This document shows, piece after piece, positions 26,006 through 34,216 of a stretch of 64,000 nt of DNA. Below the pieces are notes generated by a model. The model saw nothing but the letters and a program-made list of their open reading frames with translations. It searched no databases and was not told where the DNA came from. Source of the DNA: Streptomyces flavofungini (lineage in GTDB: Bacteria; Actinomycetota; Actinomycetes; Streptomycetales; Streptomycetaceae); the NCBI RefSeq assembly GCF_014650815.1, contig NZ_BMVR01000005.1, positions 248,001 through 312,000 of the forward strand. Reading direction: 5' to 3'. Numbering within the stretch: the stretch's first letter is position 1; each line of letters opens with the position of its first letter. The position numbers were made by a program, and so were the translations under genes.

Positions 26006-26506
26006 ATGACCGTGCAAGGAGCGGAGAAGTCTTCCCGTCGCGGCCGTCGGTCGACGACCATAGGCGGCATGCCAACGAACGACATGCCGTGGTGGCGCTG
26101 GCGCAGCAACGTGCGCTCGGCGCTGCACATGCTCTCCGACCCGGTCTTCCAGCGGGAGTGCTGGCTCGCCGGGCGCGAGGAGTACGGGGATGTGACCGAC
26201 GCCGTGTACCGCCTGGTCGAGGACACGTGGCTGGACAACTGGTCGGCCGAGAAGTACGTCGGCACGATCTTCCGGGACTCCCAGGAGGCCGCGCTCGTCG
26301 ACGCCGCCGTGCTGCGGGTGCTGCGCATCATGCACGAAGCCGGTCCGGACGCCGCGGTGTCCGTGTATCTCGACCACCCCGGCTGGCCCGACGCGGTGCG
26401 CGCCGCGCGGGACGCGCACGTGCGGCTCGCGACGGCCGACGGGGAGGACCCGGACGGGGCGCCGCGGACGCTGGAAGTCCTGCGGATCCTCACGCGGTCC
26501 GGCTGA
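26006..26506 (+). CDS. Conserved hypothetical protein (SCO4402-like)
   Basis: Up to 166 residues; the conserved part probably begins at the internal MPTNDMPWWRWRSNVR (residue 22), so the true start could be later than 26006. It is helical: ALHMLSDPVFQRECWLAG, VTDAVYRLVEDTWLDNWS, EAALVDAAVLRVLRIMHE. It resembles the Streptomyces family often named after SCO4402, which sits beside purU in S. coelicolor as here. No function is known. Divergent from the substrate-binding lipoprotein gene. Confidence 0.78.
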   Translation: MTVQGAEKSSRRGRRSTTIGGMPTNDMPWWRWRSNVRSALHMLSDPVFQRECWLAGREEYGDVTDAVYRLVEDTWLDNWSAEKYVGTIFRDSQEAALVDAAVLRVLRIMHEAGPDAAVSVYLDHPGWPDAVRAARDAHVRLATADGEDPDGAPRTLEVLRILTRSG

Positions 26507-26668
26507 GGCCTTCCCGTACGCGGCCGGGTTGACGCGTACGTCTTGTGGGGGCGGCCCGCGAGAGGTCCGCGGGGGGTTGTTCATGCTGGGGGTGTGTGGC
26601 ATTCGTCCTGTTCCGCAGGGGTGCGACGGCGGTCCGTGGGGGGTCGCCGGATATGGGACCCTGGGCGG

Positions 26669-27562
26669 ATGAACGAGCAGTCCGCCGTCGCCAGTGACCA
26701 GCGCGCCGACCGCGCCGAGCAGTACGTCCTCACCCTCTCCTGCCCCGACAAACAGGGCATCGTGCACGCCGTGTCGAGCTACCTCTTCATGACCGGCTGC
26801 AACATCGAGGACAGCCAGCAGTTCGGCGACCACGACACCGGACTCTTCTTCATGCGGGTGCACTTCTCCGCCGAGCCGCCCGTCACCCTCGACAAGCTCC
26901 GCGCGAGCTTCGCCGCCATCGGTGACTCCTTCCAGATGGACTGGCAGCTCCACCGGGCCGACCAGAAGATGCGGATCGTCCTGCTGGTCTCGAAGTTCGG
27001 GCACTGCCTGAACGACCTGCTCTTCCGCTCGCGCATCGGCGCGCTGCCCGTCGAGATCGCCGCCGTCGTCTCCAACCACACCGACTTCGCCGAGCTCGCC
27101 GCGTCCTACGACGTGCCCTTCCATCACATTCCGGTGACGCGGGACACCAAGGCCGAGGCGGAGGCGCGGCTGCTCGAACTCGTGCGGGCGGAAGACGTCG
27201 ACCTCGTCGTGCTCGCCCGTTACATGCAGGTCCTCTCCGACGACCTCTGCAAGGCGCTCAGCGGGCGGATCATCAACATCCACCACTCCTTCCTGCCCAG
27301 CTTCAAGGGTGCGAAGCCGTATCACCAGGCGCATGCGCGGGGGGTGAAGCTCATCGGGGCCACGGCGCACTACGTCACCGCCGATCTCGACGAGGGGCCG
27401 ATCATCGAGCAGGAGGTCGAGCGGGTGGGGCACGGGGTCACCCCCGACCAGCTCGTCGCCGTCGGGCGGGACGTCGAATGCCAGGCGCTGGCGCGGGCCG
27501 TGAAGTGGCACGCGGAGCACCGGATCCTCCTGAACGGCCACCGCACCGTGGTCTTCGCGTAG
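26669..27562 (+). CDS. purU: Formyltetrahydrofolate deformylase
   Basis: Hydrolyses 10-formyl-THF to formate and THF, balancing one-carbon pools. 297 residues: N-terminal ACT domain (YVLTLSCPDKQGIVHAVSSY), then a formyltransferase/hydrolase domain with KMRIVLLVSKFGHCLNDLLF, the catalytic region INIHHSFLPSFKGAKPY and GATAHYVTADLDEGPIIEQ (His and Asp essential in the family), and a C-terminal NGHRTVVFA. ATG at 26669 lacks an evident Shine-Dalgarno, and TATGGG at 26652-26657 could be a -10 for a leaderless start. Confidence 0.95.
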   Translation: MNEQSAVASDQRADRAEQYVLTLSCPDKQGIVHAVSSYLFMTGCNIEDSQQFGDHDTGLFFMRVHFSAEPPVTLDKLRASFAAIGDSFQMDWQLHRADQKMRIVLLVSKFGHCLNDLLFRSRIGALPVEIAAVVSNHTDFAELAASYDVPFHHIPVTRDTKAEAEARLLELVRAEDVDLVVLARYMQVLSDDLCKALSGRIINIHHSFLPSFKGAKPYHQAHARGVKLIGATAHYVTADLDEGPIIEQEVERVGHGVTPDQLVAVGRDVECQALARAVKWHAEHRILLNGHRTVVFA

Positions 27563-27563
27563 A

Positions 27564-27614
27564 CCCACGGCGCGGCTCCGGGCGGCTCCGCGCGACCCCG
27601 CGCGTCGGTGGGTT
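27564..27614. terminator. Imperfect hairpin between purU and the anti-sigma gene
   Basis: ACCCACGGCGCG at the left pairs imperfectly with CGCGCGTCGGTGGGT at the right around a GC-rich loop, just past the purU stop. The two flanking genes converge, so a terminator is expected here. The match has small bulges. Confidence 0.4.
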
Positions 27615-27707
27615 CGTCGCGCGGCCGTTCGGCGTCGCCGGGGCGGGCGCGGCCACAGGCCGACGGTGGCGGGTACGACCAGGTGGGCCTTCCGACGCCC
27701 ACGCCGG

Positions 27708-29246
27708 TCACAGGCGACTCAGCGACGCCGCGGCGAACAGCACATCCCGGATCGCCTCGCGGTCCCCGAGCTGCCCGGCCGCCGCCTCCTCGGGGGCGAC
27801 ATGCCCCGCGGCCAGGCGGCAGAACTCCACGCCGTCCAGGGCGATGTGCGCGACCTCGGACTCGGCGGACCCGCTGGCCCCGGGCGAGTCCAGCGGGATG
27901 AACCACTCGCCGCCGCCGACCCCCTCGACCTCAAGACGGAGGCTGCGCCCCGGCGCCCCCGCCGCGACGAGCTCGCGCGACGGCGCCGCCCGCCCGGACC
28001 GCCGCCGCTCGGCGAGGGTCGTCGGCAGCATCCGGGCCGCCAGGTCGATCATGTGGTGGAGGTGCCGTGGCGAGGGCGGCTCGTACGGATAGTCCACCGC
28101 CTCGGCGATGTCCTCCGCGTGGATCCAGCACTCGAAGGCCCGCTCCACCATCGAGTCCCGCAACGGCAGTTCCACCCTGGGGCCGTCCGCCCCGGCCACC
28201 TCGTCCGCGATCCCGTACTCCACGGCGAGCCGCCCCGACCCGCCACCCGCGAAGGACACCGTCCGGATCAGCTCGTGCGTCTGGTCCCGCCACGGTCCGC
28301 GTACCGCGCGTGTGGGCGGGAAGTGCGACGCGCGCCAGTACGCCTCCGTGCGCCGCGTCGGGTCCGGCACCGGCGGAGCCTCCGGGCCGAGCGGGTCCTG
28401 CAGGCCGAGCGCCGTGCCGACCAGGCCGTCGACGGCCAGGAGGTGCGCGATCACCCCGGCCACCGTCGTCTTGCGGCTCACCGGACGGTCGTCCTCGAAC
28501 CACCGCAGCCGCACCGGCGCATGCCACTCGGCATCCCCGATGTCCTGCAGCAGCGCGTCCAGGCGTGCCGTCTCGGCGTCGTACGGAGCCGCCCACTCCG
28601 GCAGCGGGATGCGCGGCGGGCGCCGGCCCAGGCAGCTCTCCAGGACGCGCGTACGCAGCCCGGGGTCGAGGTCGAGGCTCTCCTCGGGGTGCAGCAGTCC
28701 GACGGCCTCGCGCAGCCGCAGCGCCTCGTCCGCGCACGGCCCGCAGCTGCCCAGGTGTTCCTCGACGGCCATCGACTCCTGGGCGGAGCAGGCGGCGAGC
28801 GCCCAGGCCCCGAGCAGCGACTTCAGCACTTGATGGTCGAACCCGTCGGCGTCCCGCGCCCCCATCCCCACACCCCCGTCCGACGCGGCCCCCGCCCCCG
28901 CCCCCGTCCCCGCTTCCGATTCGGTTCTCGCATACGCCGTCGCGTCAGCGGCAGCCGCTGCTTCCGGATCCGGTGCCCCCGCACCGGCCCCCGGCGCCGC
29001 CCCCGCGTCCGGCCCCGCCCCCAAGTCTGCGCCCGCCCCCGACGCCCCGCCCCCGGCCCCCCGCTCCGGGGTCCCCCACCCCTCCGGCAGCGGCCCCCCG
29101 CTGTCCTCCACGGACACCCTCGGCGCGGGTATGCGCGGCGCACCGCTCCCGGACGGCCCGGGCCGTCCGGCCGGGTCGAAGGCCGCGGCGTCCTCGGGGC
29201 CCGTCCCGTCGTCCTCGTACGGGTCCGGCTGGTCGGGCCTGGTCAC
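27708..29246 (-). CDS. Zinc-finger anti-sigma factor fused to a mycothiol-dependent maleylpyruvate isomerase-like domain
   Basis: About 512 residues from the GTG at 29246, which overlaps the sigma-factor stop (GTGA). Residues 1-150 are a Pro/Gly/Ala-rich disordered stretch. A ZAS-type anti-sigma domain follows (LLGAWALAACSAQES then HLGSCGPC, the HxxxCxxC signature). The C-terminal 270 residues resemble the DinB-like MDMPI_N fold and C-terminal domain (DRPVSRKTTVAGVIAHLLAV, AEDIAEAVDYPYEPPSPRHL). No Trp/His metal set can be confirmed for isomerase activity, so the domain may sense a thiol or redox signal. Predicted to bind the adjacent ECF sigma factor. Confidence 0.82.
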   Translation of the reverse strand: MTRPDQPDPYEDDGTGPEDAAAFDPAGRPGPSGSGAPRIPAPRVSVEDSGGPLPEGWGTPERGAGGGASGAGADLGAGPDAGAAPGAGAGAPDPEAAAAADATAYARTESEAGTGAGAGAASDGGVGMGARDADGFDHQVLKSLLGAWALAACSAQESMAVEEHLGSCGPCADEALRLREAVGLLHPEESLDLDPGLRTRVLESCLGRRPPRIPLPEWAAPYDAETARLDALLQDIGDAEWHAPVRLRWFEDDRPVSRKTTVAGVIAHLLAVDGLVGTALGLQDPLGPEAPPVPDPTRRTEAYWRASHFPPTRAVRGPWRDQTHELIRTVSFAGGGSGRLAVEYGIADEVAGADGPRVELPLRDSMVERAFECWIHAEDIAEAVDYPYEPPSPRHLHHMIDLAARMLPTTLAERRRSGRAAPSRELVAAGAPGRSLRLEVEGVGGGEWFIPLDSPGASGSAESEVAHIALDGVEFCRLAAGHVAPEEAAAGQLGDREAIRDVLFAAASLSRL

Positions 29247-29836
29247 AGCGCTCTCCCGTAGCCGTGGGCTCCGGTGTCGGTGGGCTCTTCGGAGGGCGCG
29301 GTGTCGTGGGCGGTGGAGAGGAGCTGGAGGCCGAGGCGGAGCCTGCGGCGGGCCTCGTCCTCGGTCACGCCGAGGTCCGCGGCGGTCTGGCGGTAGTCCC
29401 GGCGTTGGAAATAGGCCAATTCGAGGGCGGCGCGCAGCGGGGCGGGCATGGCGGTGACGATGTAGTCCGCGCGGGCGGCGGCGGAGGCGCGGCGGACCGT
29501 GCGCTCCAGGTCCTCGGTGGTGCCCTCGCCGCCGCGGGCGAGCGCGGCGGACTCGGTCTGGCGGAGTCGGCGCACGGCCTGCTGGTGGGCGAGCATGGCG
29601 ATCCAGGAGCGCAGCGGGCCCTGCTTCGGGTCGTACGCCTCGGGGTTCTCCCAGACGTGCGTGAAGACCTCGCGGGTGATGCGGTCGGCCGCCGCCACGT
29701 CGCCGAGGACGCGGTGCGCCAGGCCGTGCACCAGCGAGGCGAAGTGGTCGTACAGCTCGCCGAGCGCGGCTGCCTCTCCGTGCGCCAGGCGCTGCTGCAT
29801 GCGGCGGTCCCAGCGACGCGGCGCGTCCTTCGGCAT
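29243..29836 (-). CDS. ECF-family RNA polymerase sigma factor
   Basis: About 197 residues from the ATG at 29836, which has GAGGGGG 5 nt upstream; the frame opens at 29899. Region 2 is at about 20-90 (GELYDHFASLVHGLAHRVLG and ITREVFTHVWENPEAYDPKQ), region 4 at about 125-180 (PAPLRAALELAYFQRRDYRQTAADLGVTEDEARRRLRLG; only the ends are quoted as motifs here: RDYRQTAADLGVTEDEAR). Co-transcribed with the downstream ZAS anti-sigma by a 4-nt overlap, the standard arrangement for an ECF and its regulator. The target promoters cannot be read from the window. Confidence 0.92.
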   Translation of the reverse strand: MPKDAPRRWDRRMQQRLAHGEAAALGELYDHFASLVHGLAHRVLGDVAAADRITREVFTHVWENPEAYDPKQGPLRSWIAMLAHQQAVRRLRQTESAALARGGEGTTEDLERTVRRASAAARADYIVTAMPAPLRAALELAYFQRRDYRQTAADLGVTEDEARRRLRLGLQLLSTAHDTAPSEEPTDTGAHGYGRAL

Positions 29837-30110
29837 GCGGCCCCCTCGTGCGCTCGCCGTCCTCACCCTCACCGTTACATCGAATGTAGTCGGCGGCACT
29901 GACAGCGCACCGCCCTTTCCCCGCGCTTTCCCGTTCTTTGTGGCAAAGCGGGCCTTGGGCGGGGCGGCGGATGATATTGAACTCGGCCGCCGTCCGCGGC
30001 CCGCTTCCGGGGCGGGTGGGGCTCTGGTGTTTCATGGAAGAGCCGTGGGGCAGCCGCGAAAGAGGAACCGAAGGTGCTGCTTCCGAATCAGCGGACGAGA
30101 GGCTGGACGC

Positions 30111-30485
30111 GTGGCGTTGCAGGTGGCCGTGGGCGAGCAGGGCGACTGGGTCGTGCTGCGGGTGTCGGGGGAGATGGACCTCCTGGCGTCACCCGTGCTG
30201 CGACAGCGCGTGCACGACGCCGTGGCCGAGGGCCGCCGCAGCCTGGTCCTCGACCTGTCCGACGTGTTCTTCTGCGACTCCAGCGGCGTCGGCGTACTGA
30301 TCACCACGCGTCGTCTGATGCGCTCCTGCCGCGGCCGTCTGCGCCTGATCCTGCCCGCGCAGGGCGCCGTCGACGGCTCGCACGTGAACCGCGTCCTCGC
30401 CGCCCTTGGCGTACGGCGCCTCTTCGAGGTGTATCCGGACGCCGAGTCGGCGGTCGACGACAGCGCGGCGCCGCTGACCGCGTAG
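30111..30485 (+). CDS. STAS-domain anti-sigma-factor antagonist (SpoIIAA/RsbV/BldG-like)
   Basis: 124 residues from the GTG at 30111 with GAGAGG about 8 nt upstream. Single STAS domain: WVVLRVSGEMDLLASPVL, LVLDLSDVFFCDSSGVGVLI. The phospho-acceptor Ser is in CDSSGVGVL (Ser57/58), the site switched by RsbW-like kinases. Divergent from the sigma/anti-sigma pair. An RsbW-like ATP-binding protein is encoded at 35550-36020, a plausible partner but not adjacent. The tail SAVDDSAAPLTA is short and disordered. Confidence 0.9.
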   Translation: MALQVAVGEQGDWVVLRVSGEMDLLASPVLRQRVHDAVAEGRRSLVLDLSDVFFCDSSGVGVLITTRRLMRSCRGRLRLILPAQGAVDGSHVNRVLAALGVRRLFEVYPDAESAVDDSAAPLTA

Positions 30486-30512
30486 CCCGCGAGTCCCGCG
30501 AGTCCCGCGAGT
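30486..30512. repeat. Three tandem 9-bp units CCCGCGAGT
   Basis: CCCGCGAGT occurs three times head to tail at 30486-30494, 30495-30503 and 30504-30512, directly after the STAS stop codon, with a diverged fourth (CCCGTGCGG). The rest of the 331-bp gap to the EF-hand gene (30513-30816) holds no gene; it includes a GTGACACACCTGTGTCCC palindrome-like stretch at about 30640. Confidence 0.7.
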
Positions 30513-30816
30513 CCCGTGCGGCCTGCGGCGGCCGGTCCGGCGGGCAAGCGGAGCCCCACATCCCGGTCAAGATCGGAATGCTGATACAACCGTCCCGAGC
30601 GGATGCCGCGGCAGGCGTGCGCCGGTCCAGGATCGCGCCCGTGACACACCTGTGTCCCGGAATTCCAGCGGTCTTGGCACAGGCGTCGCTTTTCCGCCTC
30701 CCGGCGGGCGACGGCGTCGTACGCTCCTGGACAGATACCTGAAGTACGGCCGCCGCGGCCCCGGTCACGGCGGCCGAACCCCCCAACCGCATGAGAAGTG
30801 AGGCGGCCCGAAGACC

Positions 30817-31314
30817 ATGGACAGTGCCGAGTACGAACGCAGGATCGCGGCCCGTTTCGCCACCTTCGACCAGGACGGCAACGGCTACATCTCCCGTGAG
30901 GACTTCAGCACGGCGGCCAAGGCGCTGCTCGCGGAGTTCGGGGTGACGGCGCGGTCCGAGAAGGGCCAGGCCCTGTACATCGGGGCTGAGGCGTTCTGGC
31001 AGGGCATGGCGGGCATCGCCGACCGGGACGGGGACCAGCGGATCACCCGGGACGAGTTCGTGGGCGGCGCCGTGAAGCGGCTGCGCGACAACCCCGCGCG
31101 GTTCGCGGAGATCGCCCGGCCGTTCCTGCACGCGCTGATCGCCCTGGCGGACGGCGACGCCGACGGTTCGGTCACCGGCGCCGAGGTCGCCCGGGTGCTG
31201 CGGGTCCTCGGCGTGCAGCCGGGCGTCGCCGAGCAGGTCGCCACGGACCTGGGCCCGGTCACCGAGGACCAGGTGGTCACCGCCTTCGCGTCGTACTTCA
31301 CGGTCCCCGAGTAG
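30817..31314 (+). CDS. EF-hand calcium-binding protein
   Basis: 165 residues, cytoplasmic, calerythrin/calsensin-like. Three intact EF loops: DQDGNGYISRED (18-29), DRDGDQRITRDE (69-80) and DGDADGSVTGAE (112-123), each with acidic residues at positions 1, 3, 5 and 12. A fourth, degenerate hand may be near VTEDQVVTAF at the C terminus; a degenerate helix pair also lies at 36-55. Such proteins buffer or sense calcium in Streptomyces aerial growth. The upstream region carries a plausible promoter but it is not assigned. Confidence 0.92.
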   Translation: MDSAEYERRIAARFATFDQDGNGYISREDFSTAAKALLAEFGVTARSEKGQALYIGAEAFWQGMAGIADRDGDQRITRDEFVGGAVKRLRDNPARFAEIARPFLHALIALADGDADGSVTGAEVARVLRVLGVQPGVAEQVATDLGPVTEDQVVTAFASYFTVPE

Positions 31315-31342
31315 GGCGTACGTCCACTGCTTCCGTCGTGCG

Positions 31343-31366
31343 GCCACGCGCACGCGCGCGCGTGGC
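31343..31366. terminator. 9-bp hairpin between convergent genes
   Basis: GCCACGCGC (31343-31351) and GCGCGTGGC (31358-31366) form a perfect stem with a 6-nt loop. It touches the stop codon of the acyl-CoA synthetase gene (-) and follows the EF-hand gene (+) by about 28 bp, so it probably ends both transcripts. Confidence 0.6.
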
Positions 31367-32920
31367 TCACGCCGAATAGCGCTCCCGCAGTCTGTACTTG
31401 AGGACCTTCCGCAGCGCCTCGTTGCGGGGCAGGGCCGCCACCAGTTCGAGGCGCTCCGGGAGCTTGTGCACGGACAGGCCCTGGCCCCGGAGGTACGCGG
31501 TGGCCTCCGGGAGGGTCAACGCGGGGGCGTCGGCGGCCTGTTCCACGACCGCGCACACCCGCTCGCCGCGCTCCGCGTCCGGCAGGCCGATCACGGCCAC
31601 GTCGGCCACCGCGGGGTGGGTGTGCAGCAGGTCCTCGATCTCCTTGGCGGAGATGTTCTCGCCCTTGCGGATGATGATGTCCTTGGCGCGGCCCGTGAGC
31701 ACCAGGTGTCCCGATTCCCGTACGTGTCCAAGGTCCCCGGTGATGAGGAAGCCGTCCGCGTCGAAGGCGGCCCGCGTCGCGGCGGCGTCCAAGTAGCCCT
31801 CGCAGACGGCCTCCCCGCGCAGCCGCACCTCGCCGTCGGTGCCGACCGGCACCTCCTTGCCGTCGGCGTCGGTGACGCGGATCTGCATACCGGCGGGCGG
31901 GCGGCCCTCCGTGGTGGCCAGGTTCTCGGCGCTGTCCTCGGGGTCGCCCATCGTGATCATCGGGACCTCGGTCATGCCGTAGCCGTGGGTGAGTTGGCAG
32001 CCGAGTTCGCGTACGACGGCGTGGTAGACGTCGGGGGGCTTGGGGGCGCCGCCGCCCGCGAGCAGGCGGAGCGTGGGGATGAGGGGCTCGGCGGGCCGCT
32101 TGCGCTGCTCGGCCAGGAACATCGAGTAGAACGCCGTCGAGCCGCCCGCGACCGTCACGCCGTGCCGCCGGTAGCCGTCCAGCGCGGCCGGCAGCGCGAA
32201 GTGCTCGAACATGACGGCCGGGAAGCCGTACAGGAGCAGCATCACCGTGTAGTCGGGGCCCGCGATGTGCGCGAAGGGGAAGGCCATCGAGCCGACGTCG
32301 GCCGGTGTCAGGCGCAGCGCGTGCGCGAGGCAGGCGCCGCCCGCGAGCAGGGAGCGGTCGGTGTGCAGGACGCCCTTGGGGTCGGACGTCGTACCGGACG
32401 TCCAGTAGATCCAGCGCACCGCGCGGCCGTCGGCGGGCGGCGGGGGCAGCATGCCCGGGTCGTCCTCAGGGAGTTCGTCGTACGCGGTGAACACGCCGCG
32501 CGCGCCGAGCCGCCGGGCTAGCTCCGCGTGGTCGAAGCCCCGCCAGACGCCCGGCACGGCGAAGTACGCGGCCTTCGACTCCCGCAGCGCGAAGCCGACC
32601 TCGCGCTCCCGGTAGAACGGGATCACCGGCGACTGCACGGCCCCGAGCCGGGCGAGGGCGAAGGACAGGACGGCCGTCTCGATCCGCGTGGGCAACTGCC
32701 ACGCGACCACCGTCCCGGGCCGCACTCCCATCCCGTACAGCCCCGCCGCCACCCGCTCGCAGCTCTTCCGCAGCCCCCCGAACGTGAGCGTCCGGTCGTC
32801 GGCGGGGTCGGCGGCGGCCTGGATCAGGGCGGGGGCGTCCGGGGTGAGGGCGGCGCGGCGTTCGATCAGCTCCCAGAGCGTCCCGCAGGCGCTCAGGGCA
32901 TGGGCGGTGTCGTCGTGCAC
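31367..32920 (-). CDS. AMP-dependent acyl-CoA synthetase/ligase
   Basis: 517 residues. Activates a carboxylic acid to its CoA thioester through an acyl-adenylate. Core motifs present: YWTSGTTSDPKGVLHT (phosphate-binding loop), GYGMTEVPMI, FLITGDLGHV, KDIIIRKGENISAKEIE hinge and PRNEALRKVLKYRLRE with the catalytic Lys. The substrate pocket is not readable. The ATG at 32920 is 28 bp from operator-like site A (32948-32966), and the gene is divergent from two acyl-CoA dehydrogenase genes, so it likely primes the substrate for that pathway. No strong Shine-Dalgarno is visible. Confidence 0.92.
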   Translation of the reverse strand: MHDDTAHALSACGTLWELIERRAALTPDAPALIQAAADPADDRTLTFGGLRKSCERVAAGLYGMGVRPGTVVAWQLPTRIETAVLSFALARLGAVQSPVIPFYREREVGFALRESKAAYFAVPGVWRGFDHAELARRLGARGVFTAYDELPEDDPGMLPPPPADGRAVRWIYWTSGTTSDPKGVLHTDRSLLAGGACLAHALRLTPADVGSMAFPFAHIAGPDYTVMLLLYGFPAVMFEHFALPAALDGYRRHGVTVAGGSTAFYSMFLAEQRKRPAEPLIPTLRLLAGGGAPKPPDVYHAVVRELGCQLTHGYGMTEVPMITMGDPEDSAENLATTEGRPPAGMQIRVTDADGKEVPVGTDGEVRLRGEAVCEGYLDAAATRAAFDADGFLITGDLGHVRESGHLVLTGRAKDIIIRKGENISAKEIEDLLHTHPAVADVAVIGLPDAERGERVCAVVEQAADAPALTLPEATAYLRGQGLSVHKLPERLELVAALPRNEALRKVLKYRLRERYSA

Positions 32921-32947
32921 GGCGGCCCCCTCGGCGTAGCCCGGCGA

Positions 32948-32966
32948 ATCTGATGGATAGTCAGAT
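32948..32966. promoter_or_regulatory. Operator-like site A (CTGATG-N3-AGTCAG)
   Basis: Outer arms ATCTGA (32948-32953) and TCAGAT (32961-32966) are perfectly inverted, and CTGATG-GAT-AGTCAG (32950-32964) has the same 6-3-6 form as sites B, C and D. It is 28 bp upstream of the acyl-CoA synthetase start. Likely bound by a TetR-family repressor; inference from shared architecture. Confidence 0.6.
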
Positions 32967-33027
32967 GGTGCGGTGAGCGTAGAGCCCCGCTCCTTGTCGG
33001 TCCAGGGGTGCGGGGCTAGCCTGCTGG

Positions 33028-33042
33028 CTGACGAACCGTCAG
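33028..33042. promoter_or_regulatory. Operator-like site B (CTGACG-AAC-CGTCAG)
   Basis: A perfect 6-3-6 inverted repeat, CTGACG then CGTCAG with centre AAC, 25 bp upstream of the acyl-CoA dehydrogenase ATG at 33067. It is the best copy of a motif found at four gene starts in this window. Together with site A it makes this divergent region doubly controlled. Confidence 0.65.
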
Positions 33043-33066
33043 AAACGGTCGGGCGAGGGGACCTCG

Positions 33067-34209
33067 ATGGACCTGACGTACACGGAGGAAGAGGAAGCCT
33101 TCCGGGCCGGGCTGCGGGGGTGGCTCGCCGAGGTGCTGCCGAAGCTGCCCGGGAAGCCGTCGGTCGACGACTGGCCGGGGCGGCGGGCGTACGACACCGC
33201 GTGGCAGCGGATGTTGTACGACGCGGGGTACGGGGAGGTGCACTGGGATGCCTCGGCGACCCGGCGGTTGATCTTCCTGGAGGAGACGGAGAAGGCGGGC
33301 GCGCCCTACGTAGGGGCCAATTTCGTGGGGCTGTTGCACGCGGGGCCCACCATCGCCTCCGAAGGCAGCCCCGAGCAGCGGGAGCGGTGGCTGCCGCCCG
33401 TGCTGCGCGGGGACGAGGTGTGGTGCCAGGGGTTCAGCGAACCGGACGCCGGGTCCGACCTCGCGTCGCTGCGCACGCGCGCGTGGCGGGACGGCGACGA
33501 CTACGTAGTGAGCGGTTCGAAGATCTGGACCTCGCACGCGGAGGTCGCCGACTGGTGCGAACTCCTGGTGCGGACCACGCCCGTGAGCGCGGAGGTACCC
33601 AAGCACCGGGGCATCACCTGGCTCGCGCTGCCCATGGACGCGGTCGGGATCACGGTGCGGCCGCTGCGGACCCTCGCGGGCTCCGCCGAGTTCGCCGAGG
33701 TGTTCCTCGACGAGGTGCGGGTGCCGGTCGGCAACCGGGTGGGCGCCGAGAACGACGGGTGGCGCGTGACCATGGTGACCCTGTCGTTCGAGCGGGGCAC
33801 GGCCTTCGTGGGGGAGGTCGTGGCCTGCCGGCGGCTGCTCGGCGAGCTGGCCCGCGCGGCGCGCGCCAGCGGGCGCTGGGACGACCCGGTGCTGCGGCGC
33901 GGGCTCGGGCGGCTCAGCGCCGAGTTCGGGGCCCTGTGGCGGCTCACCCAGTGGAACGTCAGCGAGGCCCAGCGCACCGGCGGCGTCCCCGGCGTCGGCG
34001 GCTCCGTCTTCAAGCTGCGCTACTCGCACGCCCGCCAGGAGCTGTACGACACGGCGGCCCAGGTGCTCGGCCCCGGCGCCCTCGACCTCGACGAGGCCTG
34101 GACCCGCGAACGCCTCTCCTCACTGTCGTACACCATCGCCGCCGGGACCTCGCAGATCCAGCGGAACATCGTCGCCGAGCGGATCCTCGGCCTGCCGAAG
34201 GGCCGGTGA
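33067..34209 (+). CDS. Acyl-CoA dehydrogenase (large subunit type)
   Basis: 380 residues. N-terminal helical domain, beta domain with FSEPDAGSDLASLRTRA and DYVVSGSKIWTSHAEVADWC, and C-terminal domain ending AAGTSQIQRNIVAERILGLPK. Shine-Dalgarno GAGGGG precedes the ATG. It is followed after 7 bp by a second, shorter dehydrogenase; such tandem pairs act as alpha2beta2 enzymes on steroid or cyclic acyl-CoAs in actinobacteria (FadE26/27-type). The heteromeric state and substrate are inferred. Site B lies in its promoter. Confidence 0.93.
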   Translation: MDLTYTEEEEAFRAGLRGWLAEVLPKLPGKPSVDDWPGRRAYDTAWQRMLYDAGYGEVHWDASATRRLIFLEETEKAGAPYVGANFVGLLHAGPTIASEGSPEQRERWLPPVLRGDEVWCQGFSEPDAGSDLASLRTRAWRDGDDYVVSGSKIWTSHAEVADWCELLVRTTPVSAEVPKHRGITWLALPMDAVGITVRPLRTLAGSAEFAEVFLDEVRVPVGNRVGAENDGWRVTMVTLSFERGTAFVGEVVACRRLLGELARAARASGRWDDPVLRRGLGRLSAEFGALWRLTQWNVSEAQRTGGVPGVGGSVFKLRYSHARQELYDTAAQVLGPGALDLDEAWTRERLSSLSYTIAAGTSQIQRNIVAERILGLPKGR

Positions 34210-34216
34210 GCGGCGC

